Positions 1 through 10,839 of a DNA stretch of 64,000 bases are shown piece after piece. Positions within the stretch are counted from its first letter, which is position 1, and every line of letters begins with the position of its first letter. The notes under the pieces were generated by a model. That model had not been told where the DNA came from and did no database searches. It saw only the letters and a list, made by a program, of their open reading frames with translations. Both the position numbers and the translations under genes were made by a program. Source of the stretch: Deinococcus aerius (GTDB lineage Bacteria > Deinococcota > Deinococci > Deinococcales > Deinococcaceae); assembly GCF_002897375.1 (NCBI RefSeq), contig NZ_BFAG01000007.1, forward strand, positions 62,001-126,000. The letters run 5' to 3'.

Positions 1-3000
1 ACCTGTCCACGGCTGGCACCAGCTTCGCGGACGATCTGGCCGACCTCACCCAGGTCTACGAGCAGGCGGGGGCGGACAAGCTGCGGCTCTACACCACCGA
101 CCCCCAGAACTTCGGCGGGGACGGCACCCGGCTCGCCAAGCGCGGGGTGGGCGCCGGACGGTTTGTCACGTACCACTCGGCCACCGACCTCACCCGCCTG
201 GAGGCGACCGCCTACTTCAACGCGGCGGAGGCCCCCGACGACCTGCTGTTCCTCGCGGCGGGCAACGACGGGAATTTCACCGCCGTGAGTGCGGCGCGCT
301 CGCCCCTCGCCTACCAGGCGGGAGGGTGGAGCAAGGCCACCTACAGCGTGGCCCTGCCCGCGGGAACGCGCTTTGTGAGGGTCGAGTTCGGGCCGAACTC
401 CAAGCAGGACTGGACGGTACAGCTCGGGCAGGTGCGGCTGGAGGGCTACACCCAGCCGGGCTACGCGGTGGACGACCTGAACGACCTGGGCAAGGCGTAC
501 GACGCCACCATCCCCACCCTGCGGCTCGACGTGACCAATCCCCAGAACTTCGCGGGCGACACCTCGCGCCTCAGCCGCCGGGGCGTGGGGCCGGGCCGCT
601 ACGTGGCCTACCAGTCGAGTACGGACATCGACGGGCTGGAGGCGACGGCGTACTTCAACGCGGCGGAGGCGCCCCTCGACCCCACCTTTTCCACGTCGGG
701 TGACGGCGCCAGCTTCACCCCGGTGACGGCCACGCGCTCGGCCCTGACCTTTATCACCGCCGGGTGGAGCAAGGCGACCTACCGCCTCCGGTTCGCGCCG
801 GGCACCCGTTTTGTGCGGCTCGAATTCAACCCGGCCTCGACGCTGGAATGGACGCCCCAGATCGGGCAGATCAAGCTGGAGGGAGCCACCCTGGTGACCG
901 AACGACCCCTGCCTCCCCCCTCGCCGCAGGTGCAGGAGGCGATCACCGCCCTGCGCAATGTTTCAAAGCTGAAGGCCGAACACCCCCGGCTGCTGGCGAC
1001 CGCCGCTGATTTCGACCGCCTGCGCGCGGCCAAGGACAGCGACGCGACCCTGCGGGCGTGGTACGACAAACTCAAGGGCCAGGCCGACCGCCTGCTCACC
1101 CAGGCCCCCTCCCGCTACGAGATTCCCGACGGCCTGCGCCTGCTGGCGACCTCGCGGCAGGTGCTGAGCCGGGTGTCCACCCTGGGCCTGCTCTACCAGC
1201 TCGACCGCAACCCCGCGTATGCCGAGCGCGCCTGGAAGGAGCTGGAGGCCGCCGCCAACTTCCCCGACTGGAACCCCACCCACTTCCTCGACGTGGCGGA
1301 GATGACGCACGCCTTCGCCCTGGGCTACGACTGGCTCTATGACGCCCTGACCCCCGAGCAGCGCGCGGCCGTGCGCGGCGCCATCGTGCAAAAAGGGCTG
1401 ATGCAGGGCATCCGGGTCTACCGCGGCCTGAAGGAGGGCGCCGACAGCCGCTGGTTCTGGACGACCGCCAAGATCAACTGGAACCTCGTCGTGAACGGCG
1501 GGCTGGGGATGGGCGCCCTCGCGGTGGGCGACGAGGCCCCCCAGGTCGCCGAGGAGGTGCTGTACTCGGGGCTGGAGTCCATGCGGTACGCCCTGCCCGA
1601 GTACAAGCCCGACGGCTCCTGGTCGGAGGGCGCCGGGTACTGGGCCTTCGCCACCCGGTACCTCGTGGCCTACCTCGCCGCCTCGCAGACGGCGCTGGGC
1701 ACCGACCAGGGCATCCTGGGGGCCTATCCCGGCCTGGCGAAGACGGGCGACTTCGGGGTGGGGCTCAACGGCCCGTCGCAGACCTTCAACTACGGGGACA
1801 CCGGGCCGGGGCTGGTGTACGACGCCTCGCTCTTCTGGCTGGCCCGCACCTTTAACAAGCCGGTGTGGGCGGCATACGAGCAGCGCAACCCCTCGCCCAC
1901 CGCGCAGGACTTCCTGTGGTACACCCCGGTGACGGCCTCGCTGGCGGGGGCGCCGCTCGACAACTTCTTCGAGGACGCCGACGTGGCGACCCTGCGCAGC
2001 GCCTGGGACAACGTGAACGCCGTGTTCGCGGGCTTCAAGGCGGGCGGGAACGCCGACGGGCACAACGACCTCGACCTGGGCTCCTTCGTGTTCGACGCCC
2101 TGGGCATCCGCTGGGCCGAGGACCTGGGCCAAGAGAACTACAACCTGCCGGGCTACTTCGACTACAGCCCGGGCGGGGCGCGCTGGACCTACTACCGCAA
2201 GCGCGCCGAGGGCCAGAACACCCTGGTCATCAACCCCGGCGCCGGCCCCGACCAGAACCCGGTCGCCCGCGCGGAGATCGTCGCGCGCGGCTCCAGCCCG
2301 CAGTCGGCCTTCGTGGTGGCGGACCTGAGCGCCGCGTACGACGCGCAGGCGACGAGCGTGCGCCGCGGCCTGGCCCTGCTCGACGAGCGGCGCATGATGC
2401 TGCTGCAAGACGAGATCCAGACGAAGGCCCCCGCCGAGGTGAACTGGTTCATGCACACCGCCGCGAACATCGAGGTCCTCGACGGCGGGCGCTCGGCCCT
2501 GCTGTCGCGCGGCAGCGCCAAGCGGCTGTGGGTGACGGTCCTCGCCGGGCCGGGCGACGCGCTCTTCAGCGCCATGCCCGCCGCCCCGCTGCCCACCTCG
2601 CCCAACCCGGCGGGGCAGACCGTGAACACCGGCATTCAGAAGCTCGCGCTGAAGATGGGGAACGTCGGCAGCACCACCCTGTCCGTGCTGTTCGTGCCGC
2701 TCCAGGCGGGCGAGCCGGTGCCGACAGCGGCGCCGCAGGGGCTCCGGGTCACCCCCCTGAGCGAGTGGCAGGCGTACTCGTTCGAGCGGGCCCGCCTGAG
2801 TGACCTCAAGGTGAATGGCCAGTCGCTGCCCGGCTTCTCGCCTGAGACCTTCAGCTACAACGTGATCCTGCCCGCGGGCGAGACCAAGGTGCCCAACGTC
2901 AAGGGGGTCACGAGCGGCCCGGGCACCTTTGTCCTGCCCGCCAAGGCGAGTTCCGTGCCCGGCACCACGCGCCTGATGGTGTTCTCGGTCGGCAAGCCGT

Positions 3001-3452
3001 TCGGGGTGGCGAGTTACACGGTCCACTTCTCGACCGCGCGGGGCACCCCCGTCGAGATGCTGCCCGCCGTGCCGGTGACCGCCGTGACCGCCAGCGGCGT
3101 GGACGGCACGAACGTCCCCGAGAACACCCTGGACGGCAAGCTCGACACCCGCTGGTCCGCCTTCGGCAACGGGCAGTGGATCCAGTACGACCTGGGGCAG
3201 ACCCGCCAGCTCGGCTACGTGGAGATCGCCTTTTTCAACGGGGACGGGCGCAAGACCTACTTCGACGTGCAGGTCTCGAACGACGGCGCGGCGTGGCGCA
3301 CGGTCTACGGCGGGGAGAGCAGCGGCACCTCCCGGGACCTGGAGGCCTTCGACTTCGCCAGCGCGCAGGCCCGCTACGTGCGCGTGGTGGGGTACGGCAG
3401 CACCGCCAACATGTGGAACAGCCTGACCGAAGTGGTCCTGCACGGGCAGTGA
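1..3452 (+). CDS. Heparinase II/III-like polysaccharide lyase with C-terminal F5/8-type domain, 5' end outside window
   Basis: The reading frame is open from base 3, so the gene starts upstream of the window. At least two tandem N-terminal modules of about 145 residues are visible; each carries the shared pattern NPQNF or DPQNF, then RRGVG or KRGVG, then ATAYFNAAEAP, and looks like a beta-sandwich carbohydrate-binding unit. From about base 960 an alpha-helical toroid follows, then a beta-sheet domain with NADGHNDLDLGSF (bases about 2050-2095) and GQNTLVINPG, typical of heparinase II/III-family lyases. The last 125 residues form an F5/8-type C (discoidin-like) domain with LDGKLDTRWSAFGNGQWI. 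Such enzymes cleave uronate-containing polysaccharides by beta-elimination and leave a 4,5-unsaturated uronate, which is the substrate class of the GH88 enzyme encoded at 10.8-12.0 kb. The exact substrate cannot be read from sequence. It is presumably secreted, but the signal peptide is not in the window. Confidence 0.85.
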   Translation, partial: LSTAGTSFADDLADLTQVYEQAGADKLRLYTTDPQNFGGDGTRLAKRGVGAGRFVTYHSATDLTRLEATAYFNAAEAPDDLLFLAAGNDGNFTAVSAARSPLAYQAGGWSKATYSVALPAGTRFVRVEFGPNSKQDWTVQLGQVRLEGYTQPGYAVDDLNDLGKAYDATIPTLRLDVTNPQNFAGDTSRLSRRGVGPGRYVAYQSSTDIDGLEATAYFNAAEAPLDPTFSTSGDGASFTPVTATRSALTFITAGWSKATYRLRFAPGTRFVRLEFNPASTLEWTPQIGQIKLEGATLVTERPLPPPSPQVQEAITALRNVSKLKAEHPRLLATAADFDRLRAAKDSDATLRAWYDKLKGQADRLLTQAPSRYEIPDGLRLLATSRQVLSRVSTLGLLYQLDRNPAYAERAWKELEAAANFPDWNPTHFLDVAEMTHAFALGYDWLYDALTPEQRAAVRGAIVQKGLMQGIRVYRGLKEGADSRWFWTTAKINWNLVVNGGLGMGALAVGDEAPQVAEEVLYSGLESMRYALPEYKPDGSWSEGAGYWAFATRYLVAYLAASQTALGTDQGILGAYPGLAKTGDFGVGLNGPSQTFNYGDTGPGLVYDASLFWLARTFNKPVWAAYEQRNPSPTAQDFLWYTPVTASLAGAPLDNFFEDADVATLRSAWDNVNAVFAGFKAGGNADGHNDLDLGSFVFDALGIRWAEDLGQENYNLPGYFDYSPGGARWTYYRKRAEGQNTLVINPGAGPDQNPVARAEIVARGSSPQSAFVVADLSAAYDAQATSVRRGLALLDERRMMLLQDEIQTKAPAEVNWFMHTAANIEVLDGGRSALLSRGSAKRLWVTVLAGPGDALFSAMPAAPLPTSPNPAGQTVNTGIQKLALKMGNVGSTTLSVLFVPLQAGEPVPTAAPQGLRVTPLSEWQAYSFERARLSDLKVNGQSLPGFSPETFSYNVILPAGETKVPNVKGVTSGPGTFVLPAKASSVPGTTRLMVFSVGKPFGVASYTVHFSTARGTPVEMLPAVPVTAVTASGVDGTNVPENTLDGKLDTRWSAFGNGQWIQYDLGQTRQLGYVEIAFFNGDGRKTYFDVQVSNDGAAWRTVYGGESSGTSRDLEAFDFASAQARYVRVVGYGSTANMWNSLTEVVLHGQ

Positions 3453-3463
3453 CCCAGCGGGGA

Positions 3464-3493
3464 GCCCGGGGCCTGACCGCCCCGGGCCTTTTT
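3464..3493 (+). terminator. Rho-independent terminator of the lyase gene
   Basis: A perfect 9-bp GC stem (3464-3472 with 3479-3487) with a 6-base loop is followed by CTTTTT. It lies 12 bases after the lyase stop codon. Confidence 0.85.
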
Positions 3494-3588
3494 CCGGGGA
3501 GATTCTGGACTAGGAGCAGCATGAAGGCCCCCGGCCCCGCGAAAATCCTGCTGGGGCAGCCCGCTCTCCCCACCCAGGAGGAACGACC

Positions 3589-4228
3589 ATGACTCGGCAC
3601 TCGGCTCGGCGACCGCGCGCGGCAGGGGCTGGCCCCTGGCCTGCTGGGGCTGCTGGCCCCCGGCCAGGTGGGCGCGCGGGCTGCGGCCACGCCCCCCGAA
3701 GCGCCGCTCTACGTCCGGCCCAGCGGCGCGGGCAACCACTTCACCTGGGCACAGCCGGGGTCCCTCGCGGGCGCCCGGGAGCGGGGCCGCGCCCTGCTGG
3801 AACTCGCCGGGGCACCCCTCCCGCCCACCCACGGGCGCAGCCTGCTCGGTCCCCTGCGCGGCGGGGAAAATGGCTGCCGGGGCCTGATCTACGGCTCCTT
3901 CCGCCGCAGCGTCGTCTGCACCGACGGCGAGTGGACGTTGATGGGGGCGCAGCGGCCCACCGCCCGGCTCCACCTCTCCTCCTCCATGATCTACCGCTCG
4001 CTCGTCACCGACAGCGTGAGGGTGCCGGTGGACCCGGGAGCCTTCGTGCCGGGCGTGACATTGCCGCGGTGGAGGATCCCGGTTAATGGCCCCGGCGGCG
4101 GCCCCGACCTGCTGTACCACACCGCCGCCGATCCCGCCCGGATGCTCGCCCTGATGGAGGGCCTCCTGCGCGAGGAGGGGGTCCCGGAGGAACTGTTCAC
4201 CCGGCTGGAGTTGACGGCTGGAGGGTAG
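3589..4228 (+). pseudogene. Secreted protein of unknown function, frameshifted in its signal peptide
   Basis: An AGGAGG site precedes ATG 3589, which opens MTRHSARRPRAA and then runs into an unrelated frame. The frame from GTG 3668 encodes a plausible protein body of about 186 residues, and read upstream it gives LAPGLLGLLAPGQVGARAAA, a typical hydrophobic signal core and cleavage region. Removing one G from the run at 3625-3628 joins both parts into one 212-residue secreted protein. No family was recognised; the body has two cysteines (NGCRGLIYG and VVCTDGEW) that could form a disulfide. Either the gene is truly frameshifted, or the run length is a sequencing error, or a shorter product starts at 3668 without export. 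It stands alone between the lyase terminator and a 504-base gap. Confidence 0.6.
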
Positions 4229-4692
4229 CCCGCCGGTCAACGGGTGGGCCGTCAACCGTACTCCGCGGGGAGACGGGCGGGCCGCGCGTAAGAGCATCCG
4301 CGCGGCTTGGAACAAGGCACTCCGCACCTTCCCGCGCCGCTGGAGTTCGCTGTGTGGAGCGGGAGCGCAAGACCTTCGCCATCCACTGGCCTGTCCCGGT
4401 GATCGGATCAACCGTTGACGTGACTCCCGGTGAACCGGCGCCATTTAAGCCATGACCGGAGAGGCGCGGCCATCTCGAACGTCGCCGTGCAACTCCACCC
4501 GCTCAAAGAGGCCCTATGTCTCGCTTGGCGTAGTCTGTGTTTTTGGGCCGACGCCCCAGCAGTAGGGCGGGGGCTGCGTCGCAGCCGGGACGCCTGTTTT
4601 CGGGGCAGCAGTGGTGCAGAATCGGCCCCCGCGCACCCTGAAGGTGCAGCACCATTCGCTCATCATTCGCACCCTTCTACGTTCCGGTGACT
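4229..4692. other. Gene-free stretch
   Basis: No convincing coding sequence is seen. Short candidate frames lack ribosome sites and family resemblance. GTCAAC half-sites occur at about 4236 and 4250, and TCAACCGTTGA near 4408-4418 is a short palindrome that could be an operator. This is the 5' region of the lipoprotein gene at 4733. Confidence 0.5.
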
Positions 4693-4726
4693 GAAGGCGG
4701 CACACGCAAGGCCGCCTTCCAGGAGG
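4693..4726 (+). promoter_or_regulatory. Leader hairpin abutting the ribosome binding site
   Basis: GAAGGCGGC (4693-4701) pairs perfectly with GCCGCCTTC (4711-4719) across a 9-base loop, and AGGAGG starts at 4721. The hairpin ends one base before the Shine-Dalgarno, so it could affect transcript stability or translation of the lipoprotein gene. Confidence 0.55.
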
Positions 4727-4732
4727 AACGCC

Positions 4733-5714
4733 ATGAAGAACGCGAAACTGCTGCTGCTGGCTCTCGCCGTCACCACCCTCTCCGCCTGCGGTGGCCGCAC
4801 GGCCCCCGACCAGTCCCACGGCGCCGCGGGTCGTCCTGGGCACCACCCAACAGGACGGCGCGCCGGCCAAACTGGGCGAGACCTTCACGCTGGGCAAGGC
4901 CAGCCCCCTCAACTTCACGTTGCTGAAGGCCGAGTACAGCGTGGGCCGCGTCGTGATCGGCAACACGGTGTATTACCCCCAGGTGGGCGAGAAGCTGCTG
5001 GTGCTGCACTACACCGTCCACAACCCGCAGAAGAAGGACGTGCGCTACTCCTGGGCCGACCTGAAATTCGCGGCGGTAGACGCCCAGGACCGCACCCACG
5101 AGTTCGTCCAGGCGGTGGCGCGGGAAGGCACGACCGAGCGGCTGGAACTCAGCCTCAAGCCCGCGCAGAAGGTGCAGGCCATGACCGTGATCCGCGTGCC
5201 CGCCTCGGGGGTGGTGCCCAAGCTCATGGTGCAGCGTGAGGCCGCCCTGCTGCGTTACGACCTGCGCGGCCAGGTCACGCCCCTTGCCAAGGGAACTGCC
5301 GATCCTGCCGACATCAGCGGGGCCACTCCCCGGTCACAGGTACCTACCGCCCTGAAGACCTTCAGTTCCCTCGAACGCTTCGATGTGCGGCTGGACGAGG
5401 TGGGGTTCACGAAGCCACCCCGCCGGTGGGTCATGGTCACTCCCCGGGGGGTGAGCCCGTGCGCGGCCACCCCACGACTTCAGCGGCGAATCAGTTCGCC
5501 GTACAGGTGGTCGATGCAGTCGTCGATGCTGGCGAAGTACCGCCGTTCGCCCAGCGTGCCTTCCTTGAGGGAAGCCCGCCAGGAGGGCCCGGTCGGAAGG
5601 TTCCCGGACTCATGCCAGATGCGCAGGACGTACACCCGTCCCGGAGACGGCGGGGGGACAGCAGGGGGAAGTTCGGGTTTCTGGGACATAACAGCTCCTT
5701 GCCGCGCACGGTAG
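4733..5714 (+). pseudogene. DUF4352-like lipoprotein, frameshifted and truncated
   Basis: ATG 4733 opens a textbook lipoprotein signal, MKNAKLLLLALAVTTLSACGG, with a lipobox ending at Cys. The frame then fails. Dropping one C from the five-C run at 4803-4807 gives RTAPTSPTAPRVV and continues into the real body (LGETFTLGKASPLNFTLLKA and so on), which resembles the extracellular Ig-like repeats of DUF4352-type proteins. A second repeat begins with RFDVRLDEVGF near 5380-5410, but resemblance stops there and the frame runs as noise to the stop at 5712-5714, overlapping the opposite-strand gene at 5480-5689. So one upstream indel and loss of the second repeat are both visible. Family assignment is tentative. 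Confidence 0.6.
5480..5689 (-). CDS. Small conserved protein, about 69 residues
   Basis: ATG at 5689 is preceded by AAGGAG at a good distance, and this decides the start; a longer frame upstream lacks a site. The protein has the pattern RVYVLRIWHES, WRASLKE, ERRYFASIDDCIDHL: a beta-strand pair with a conserved RIW and W-R-x-S-L core and a C-terminal helix. Small proteins with this layout recur in Deinococcus and actinobacteria without known function. The 60-residue protein at 44539-44721 has a loosely similar outline. It is the only apparently intact gene in the decayed 3.5-6.5 kb stretch. Confidence 0.7.
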   Translation of the reverse strand: MSQKPELPPAVPPPSPGRVYVLRIWHESGNLPTGPSWRASLKEGTLGERRYFASIDDCIDHLYGELIRR

Positions 5715-5828
5715 CGAACCCGGGATGATGGGCCGATGACGCGCATCCGTGCTGCCGTGCGCGGTGAGAGGCCGGGTCGAAGGCGATCCAAGTGGAGCCG
5801 CAGAAGTCTGTGGGCAGCAGGATGAGGG

Positions 5829-6119
5829 ATGGTCCGGCGAGCTTACCCGAGTGACGTGGATGACGAGCCGTACCACGTTCTGCTGCCCTATCCGGCCTTG
5901 GGCCCCGAAGCTGCGCCGCAGCGGAAGAACCCGTCGCGCGAGGTGCTGAACGCGCCGCTGTGGAGCAGTCGGACCGGGGCACAGGGGGAGGACCTGCCGA
6001 ACGACGTTCCCCACCCGGGATCGTACGAACCCAGGCCCAGCGCTGGCACCACCGGACGGAGTCGGCGAAAGAGTTCGGGCGCGATGTGGGTTTTGGGGCG
6101 ACGAAGTGCCGTTCGCTGA
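5829..6119 (+). pseudogene. IS5-family transposase N-terminal fragment
   Basis: From the start codon at 5829 the frame reads [16 protein letters not shown], then [17 protein letters not shown], then [12 protein letters not shown]. This follows the N-terminal DUF4096-like domain of IS5-family transposases (YPSD, APQRK, REVFNALRW, RTGAQWR, LPND). Substitutions are frequent, and after about 6010 the expected QAQRW continues in a different frame (5960-6060), so at least one indel is present. The catalytic DDE part is absent. No terminal repeats were found. It is an old relic. Confidence 0.7.
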
Positions 6120-6518
6120 CTCTTCCCCGGTCTTTGAGTTCCCAGACCAGTTGTTTGGTCCGATCATCCTGCCGCAGACGGACCCGCGCAAGCACGTCAC
6201 GAAGGACCGGCCCGAGGTGAAGGCGTGCCCACTGCCGGTGTTGGGACCAGGCCCGTGCCCTACCGCCCGACCAAACACGACCCCGGCGCCGCGCGCCCGG
6301 ATGTCCAGCAGATCCTGCGTCCGGCACGGAGGCCAGGATGTCCCCGAGCTGGACGTTCTCTCCCGTGAGGTCGCGGAGGCCGTCGGGAACGAGGGTGAGG
6401 GTGGGGGGGTCGATCCGCGTTGGCTTATAACCCGTGTGCGCGAGCCGGTGGATCATCGTGGGCCGGGAAGCCCCAGCAGCTCGCCACAACCCACCGGCGG
6501 ACAGATGCCAGGCTCAGC
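6120..6518 (-). other. Unresolved relic next to the end of xylA
   Basis: On the minus strand the stretch reads WRAAGASRPTMIHRLAHTGY and then DPPTLTLVPDGLRDLTGENV, which has the look of a helix-turn-helix segment from a regulator or transposase. The frame is not supported by a ribosome site and later sequence drifts between frames. No intact gene is claimed. The stretch separates the IS fragment from the end of the xyl operon. Confidence 0.35.
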
Positions 6519-7730
<1,212 letters not shown>

Positions 7731-7774
7731 GTCTGGTTCCTCGCTGTGGTCGAAGGGGGGGGGAGGGTGGAAGG

Positions 7775-9235
7775 TCAGCCGGGGCCGTACAGCCGCACGA
7801 ACGTCTCACGGTAGCGCGGGTACGCCCCGCCCAGGCCCACCCGTGGCGGAACAGGTCGGGTTCCCGGGGACAGGCCCTCCACCGCGGCGGGAAGGTCGGG
7901 GAACAGGCCCGCGGCGGGCATCGCCAGGATGGCCGCGCCGTGGGCCGCGCCCGGTTCCCGCTCGGGGCGCCGCACCTCCAGTCCCAGCGCCCCCGCGACC
8001 AGGCCCAGCCACAGGTCGCTGCGCGCGCCCCCGCCCGTCGCTGCGAGCGCGTCGAGGGGGGCCAGGGGCCGCATCACCGCGTAGGCGTCGGCCAGGCTGA
8101 AGGCCACCCCCTCCAGCAGCGCCCGGGTGAGGTGCCCCCGCCCGTGCGCGAGCGAGAGGCCCACCCAGCTCGCGCGCAGCTCGGGGTTCATGTGCGGGCT
8201 GCGCTCGCCCGCCAGGAAGGGCAGGAAGGTCAGCCCCTCCGCCCCGTCCGGCACGGCCCCCGCCTCGGCGAGCAGGGTCGCCAGCGGGACCTCCGGGGCG
8301 ATCCGGCTGTGCAGCCACCCCAGCGCCCCCGCCGCCGAGAGGGTCACGCCGAGCAGGTGGTACCCGCCGTCGGCGTGGCAGAACAGGTGGACGCGGCCCT
8401 GTGGGTCCGGTGTGGGCCGGGTCAGGGGCGCGAACACCACGCCGCTCGTGCCCAGGCTCACGCTGCCCACCCCGGGGCGGCGGCTGGAGAGGCCCAGGGC
8501 CACACCCGCCGCCGCGTTGTCCCCCCCGCCCGCCACGACCGGCAGCCCCGCCGGAAGGCCCGTCGCCCGCGCCAGGTCGGCCCGGAGGGACCCCACCACC
8601 GCCCAGGACTCCCGCACGGGGGGGAAGAGGTCCCGCGGCAGCTCCAGGGCGGCCAGCACGTCCCCGTCCCAGTCCCGGCTCGCCAGGTTGAGCGCCCCCA
8701 CCCCCGAGGCGTCCGACGGTTCGGTCGCCAGCTCCCCGGTGAGGACGTACCCCAGGTAGTCCTTGGGGAGCAGGGCGTGGCGCACCCGGGCGAAGTTCTC
8801 CGGCTCGGCAGAGCGCAGCCACAGCAGCTTGGGCAGCTGGAAGCCGGTCACGGCCCGGTTGCCGGTGCGGGCGATCAGGTCGGCGCGGGGGATGCGGGCC
8901 TCGATCTCCTCGACCGCCTCCCCGGTGCGCTGGTCGTTCCACAGGGGCGCGGGGCGAATCACCCCGCCGCGGGCGTCGAGGGCGACCAGGCCGTGCATCT
9001 GGCCGGAGAGGCCCAGGGCGAGCGGGCGGTGGTCCCCGAGAGCCCCGGTGAGGGACCGCAGGGCGTCCACCGCCGCGTTCACCCAGTCCGCCGGGTTCTG
9101 CTCGGTCCAGCCGGGGCGCGGGGTGAGCAGCGGGTAGCCCCGGGTCACCTCGGCCACGACCTGCCCCTCCCGGTCCAGCGCGACGGCCTTCACGCCGCTG
9201 GTGCCCAGGTCCACCCCCAGCGTGACCTCAGACAT
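7775..9235 (-). CDS. xylB: Xylulokinase
   Basis: A 486-residue FGGY-family kinase that phosphorylates D-xylulose to xylulose 5-phosphate for the pentose phosphate pathway. The N-terminal phosphate loop is [12 protein letters not shown], the sugar-binding segment is [14 protein letters not shown], and the catalytic segment is [11 protein letters not shown]. The C-terminal ATPase lobe shows [11 protein letters not shown]. Its start overlaps the end of the GH43 gene by 8 bases, indicating coupled translation, and xylA follows. Confidence 0.95.
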   Translation of the reverse strand: MSEVTLGVDLGTSGVKAVALDREGQVVAEVTRGYPLLTPRPGWTEQNPADWVNAAVDALRSLTGALGDHRPLALGLSGQMHGLVALDARGGVIRPAPLWNDQRTGEAVEEIEARIPRADLIARTGNRAVTGFQLPKLLWLRSAEPENFARVRHALLPKDYLGYVLTGELATEPSDASGVGALNLASRDWDGDVLAALELPRDLFPPVRESWAVVGSLRADLARATGLPAGLPVVAGGGDNAAAGVALGLSSRRPGVGSVSLGTSGVVFAPLTRPTPDPQGRVHLFCHADGGYHLLGVTLSAAGALGWLHSRIAPEVPLATLLAEAGAVPDGAEGLTFLPFLAGERSPHMNPELRASWVGLSLAHGRGHLTRALLEGVAFSLADAYAVMRPLAPLDALAATGGGARSDLWLGLVAGALGLEVRRPEREPGAAHGAAILAMPAAGLFPDLPAAVEGLSPGTRPVPPRVGLGGAYPRYRETFVRLYGPG

Positions 9236-10835
9236 CGGTGCGGTACTCCAGGAAGTCGAAGTCCGCCGTGAAGCCCAGCCCCTCCAGGTCCTGCGCCCAC
9301 AGCGCGACGAAGGTGCCGGTGAAGCCCAGCCCGCCCTCGACCTCGTCGCACAGGAAGCTGGCGTCCACCGTGGCGAGGTCCTCCCACGCCTCGCCGTTCT
9401 CCGACACGCTGAAGGTGGCGTCCCCGTCCAGGTAGCGCACCCGCAGGTGAACGTCGCCGTGCGCGAGCCGCACCGCCCGGCCCAGCGGGGCCGCGTACCG
9501 GCGGTGGTGGCAGCGGGTGACGCTCGCCAGCAGGCCCTGGTCGCCTCGCGAGACGCTCAGGGAGAGCCAGTTGGCGGTGTCGTAGTACAGGGCCAGGCCC
9601 GCCGAATGCTGGAAGTGCCGGGGCTCGCAGCGCACCCGGGTGCGCGCCTCGGCCCGCAGCTCGTCGAGGCGGCGGCCCACCAGGGACTGCCGGTCGAGGG
9701 CGTTCAGGGGGGCGCGGCCCCTCAGCCGCAGCCAGCCGGGGTTCGAGCCCAGGTCGCACCACTCGGGCGTGGCGGGGGCGCGCAGGGTCTGCCACTCGTC
9801 CCCCAGGGTGGGACCGTCGAAATCGTCCCGCCACACGGCGGGGCGCGGGCGGGGCCGGGCGGCGGGGGGCGCGGGCACCGCCACCCGCGGCGCGTTCCCC
9901 CCCTGCGCCAGGCGCGGCCAGCCGTCCTCGCCCCAGGTCAGGGCCTGAAGCGCGGTCTCCCGGCCCAGCGGGCAGGGGCGCCGCCCGTTCGGCAGCCGCC
10001 GCGCGAGGGGGCGCCCGCACAGGTGCGCGAGGTACCACTCCCCGTCCGGCGTGTCCACCAGGCTGGCGTGCCCCGCCTTCTGGAGGGGGAGGTCCGGGCT
10101 ATCCACGCTCGTCAGCAGCGGGTTGCCGGGGTGCGTCTCGTAGGGGCCGAGGGGCTGGCGGGAACGGGCGACGGTCACGGCATGACGGTAACTCGTGCCG
10201 CCCTCGGCGACCACGAGGTAAAACCACCCGTCCCGCTCGTACAGGTGCGGCCCCTCGGTGAGGCCGATGCTCGTGCCCGTGTAGACCAGGCGCCGCTCGC
10301 CGACCAGCCGCCCCGCCGCCGGGTCGTACTCGTGCGCGGCGATGCCGGGAAAGGCGTTGAACCCCGGGCGGTGGTCCCACAGCGCGTACAGCAGCCAGGC
10401 GCGCCCATCCGGCGTGAAGTGCAGCGAGGGGTCGAAGCCGCCCGAGGTGAGGTAGACCGGGTCGCTCCAGGGTCCCTCCAGGGCGGGGGCGCTGACGTGG
10501 TAGTTGGGGCTGTCCTTGGGCGCGTCGAGGTCCCCCCACGCCTGCACGACGGTGTAGACGAGGTGAAAGCGTTCCCCGTCGTGCGAGAGGTGCGGCGCCC
10601 AGATGCCGCCCGAGTCGGGGACCCCGCCCAGGCGGAGCAGACGCTCCTCATTCAGCAGGTGCCCGCACGGGGTCCAGGTCACGAGGTCGTCCGAGCGGTG
10701 GACCCGCACGCCGGGCCACCACTCGAAGGTGCTCGTGGCGAGGTAGTACGTGCCGCCCACCCGCAGGATCGAGGGGTCGGGGTGAAAGCCCCGCAGCACG
10801 GGGTTCTCGATGACGGCGCTCAGGGTTCCAGTCAC
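9228..10835 (-). CDS. GH43 beta-xylosidase / arabinofuranosidase
   Basis: A 535-residue protein with an N-terminal five-blade propeller and a C-terminal beta-sandwich, the XynB-like GH43 layout. Catalytic candidates are the Asp in [10 protein letters not shown] (base), the Asp in GGFDPSLHF (pKa modulator) and the Glu in [12 protein letters not shown] (acid). No signal peptide is seen, so it acts on imported xylo-oligosaccharides in the cytoplasm. The start is GTG, 4 bases after the GH88 stop codon, and the end overlaps xylB. Adjacent xylA and xylB make xylose the likely product. Confidence 0.92.
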   Translation of the reverse strand: MTGTLSAVIENPVLRGFHPDPSILRVGGTYYLATSTFEWWPGVRVHRSDDLVTWTPCGHLLNEERLLRLGGVPDSGGIWAPHLSHDGERFHLVYTVVQAWGDLDAPKDSPNYHVSAPALEGPWSDPVYLTSGGFDPSLHFTPDGRAWLLYALWDHRPGFNAFPGIAAHEYDPAAGRLVGERRLVYTGTSIGLTEGPHLYERDGWFYLVVAEGGTSYRHAVTVARSRQPLGPYETHPGNPLLTSVDSPDLPLQKAGHASLVDTPDGEWYLAHLCGRPLARRLPNGRRPCPLGRETALQALTWGEDGWPRLAQGGNAPRVAVPAPPAARPRPRPAVWRDDFDGPTLGDEWQTLRAPATPEWCDLGSNPGWLRLRGRAPLNALDRQSLVGRRLDELRAEARTRVRCEPRHFQHSAGLALYYDTANWLSLSVSRGDQGLLASVTRCHHRRYAAPLGRAVRLAHGDVHLRVRYLDGDATFSVSENGEAWEDLATVDASFLCDEVEGGLGFTGTFVALWAQDLEGLGFTADFDFLEYRTDV

Positions 10836-10839
10836 GGCC

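Noticed and set aside
963..3443. An open frame of 826 codons on the minus strand opposite the lyase gene
   Set aside because: It is a product of high GC and the codon pattern of the lyase; its composition is arginine-, histidine- and glycine-heavy and no family or ribosome site is present. The same applies to the long antisense frames opposite the BTAD regulators and the cytolysin-like gene.
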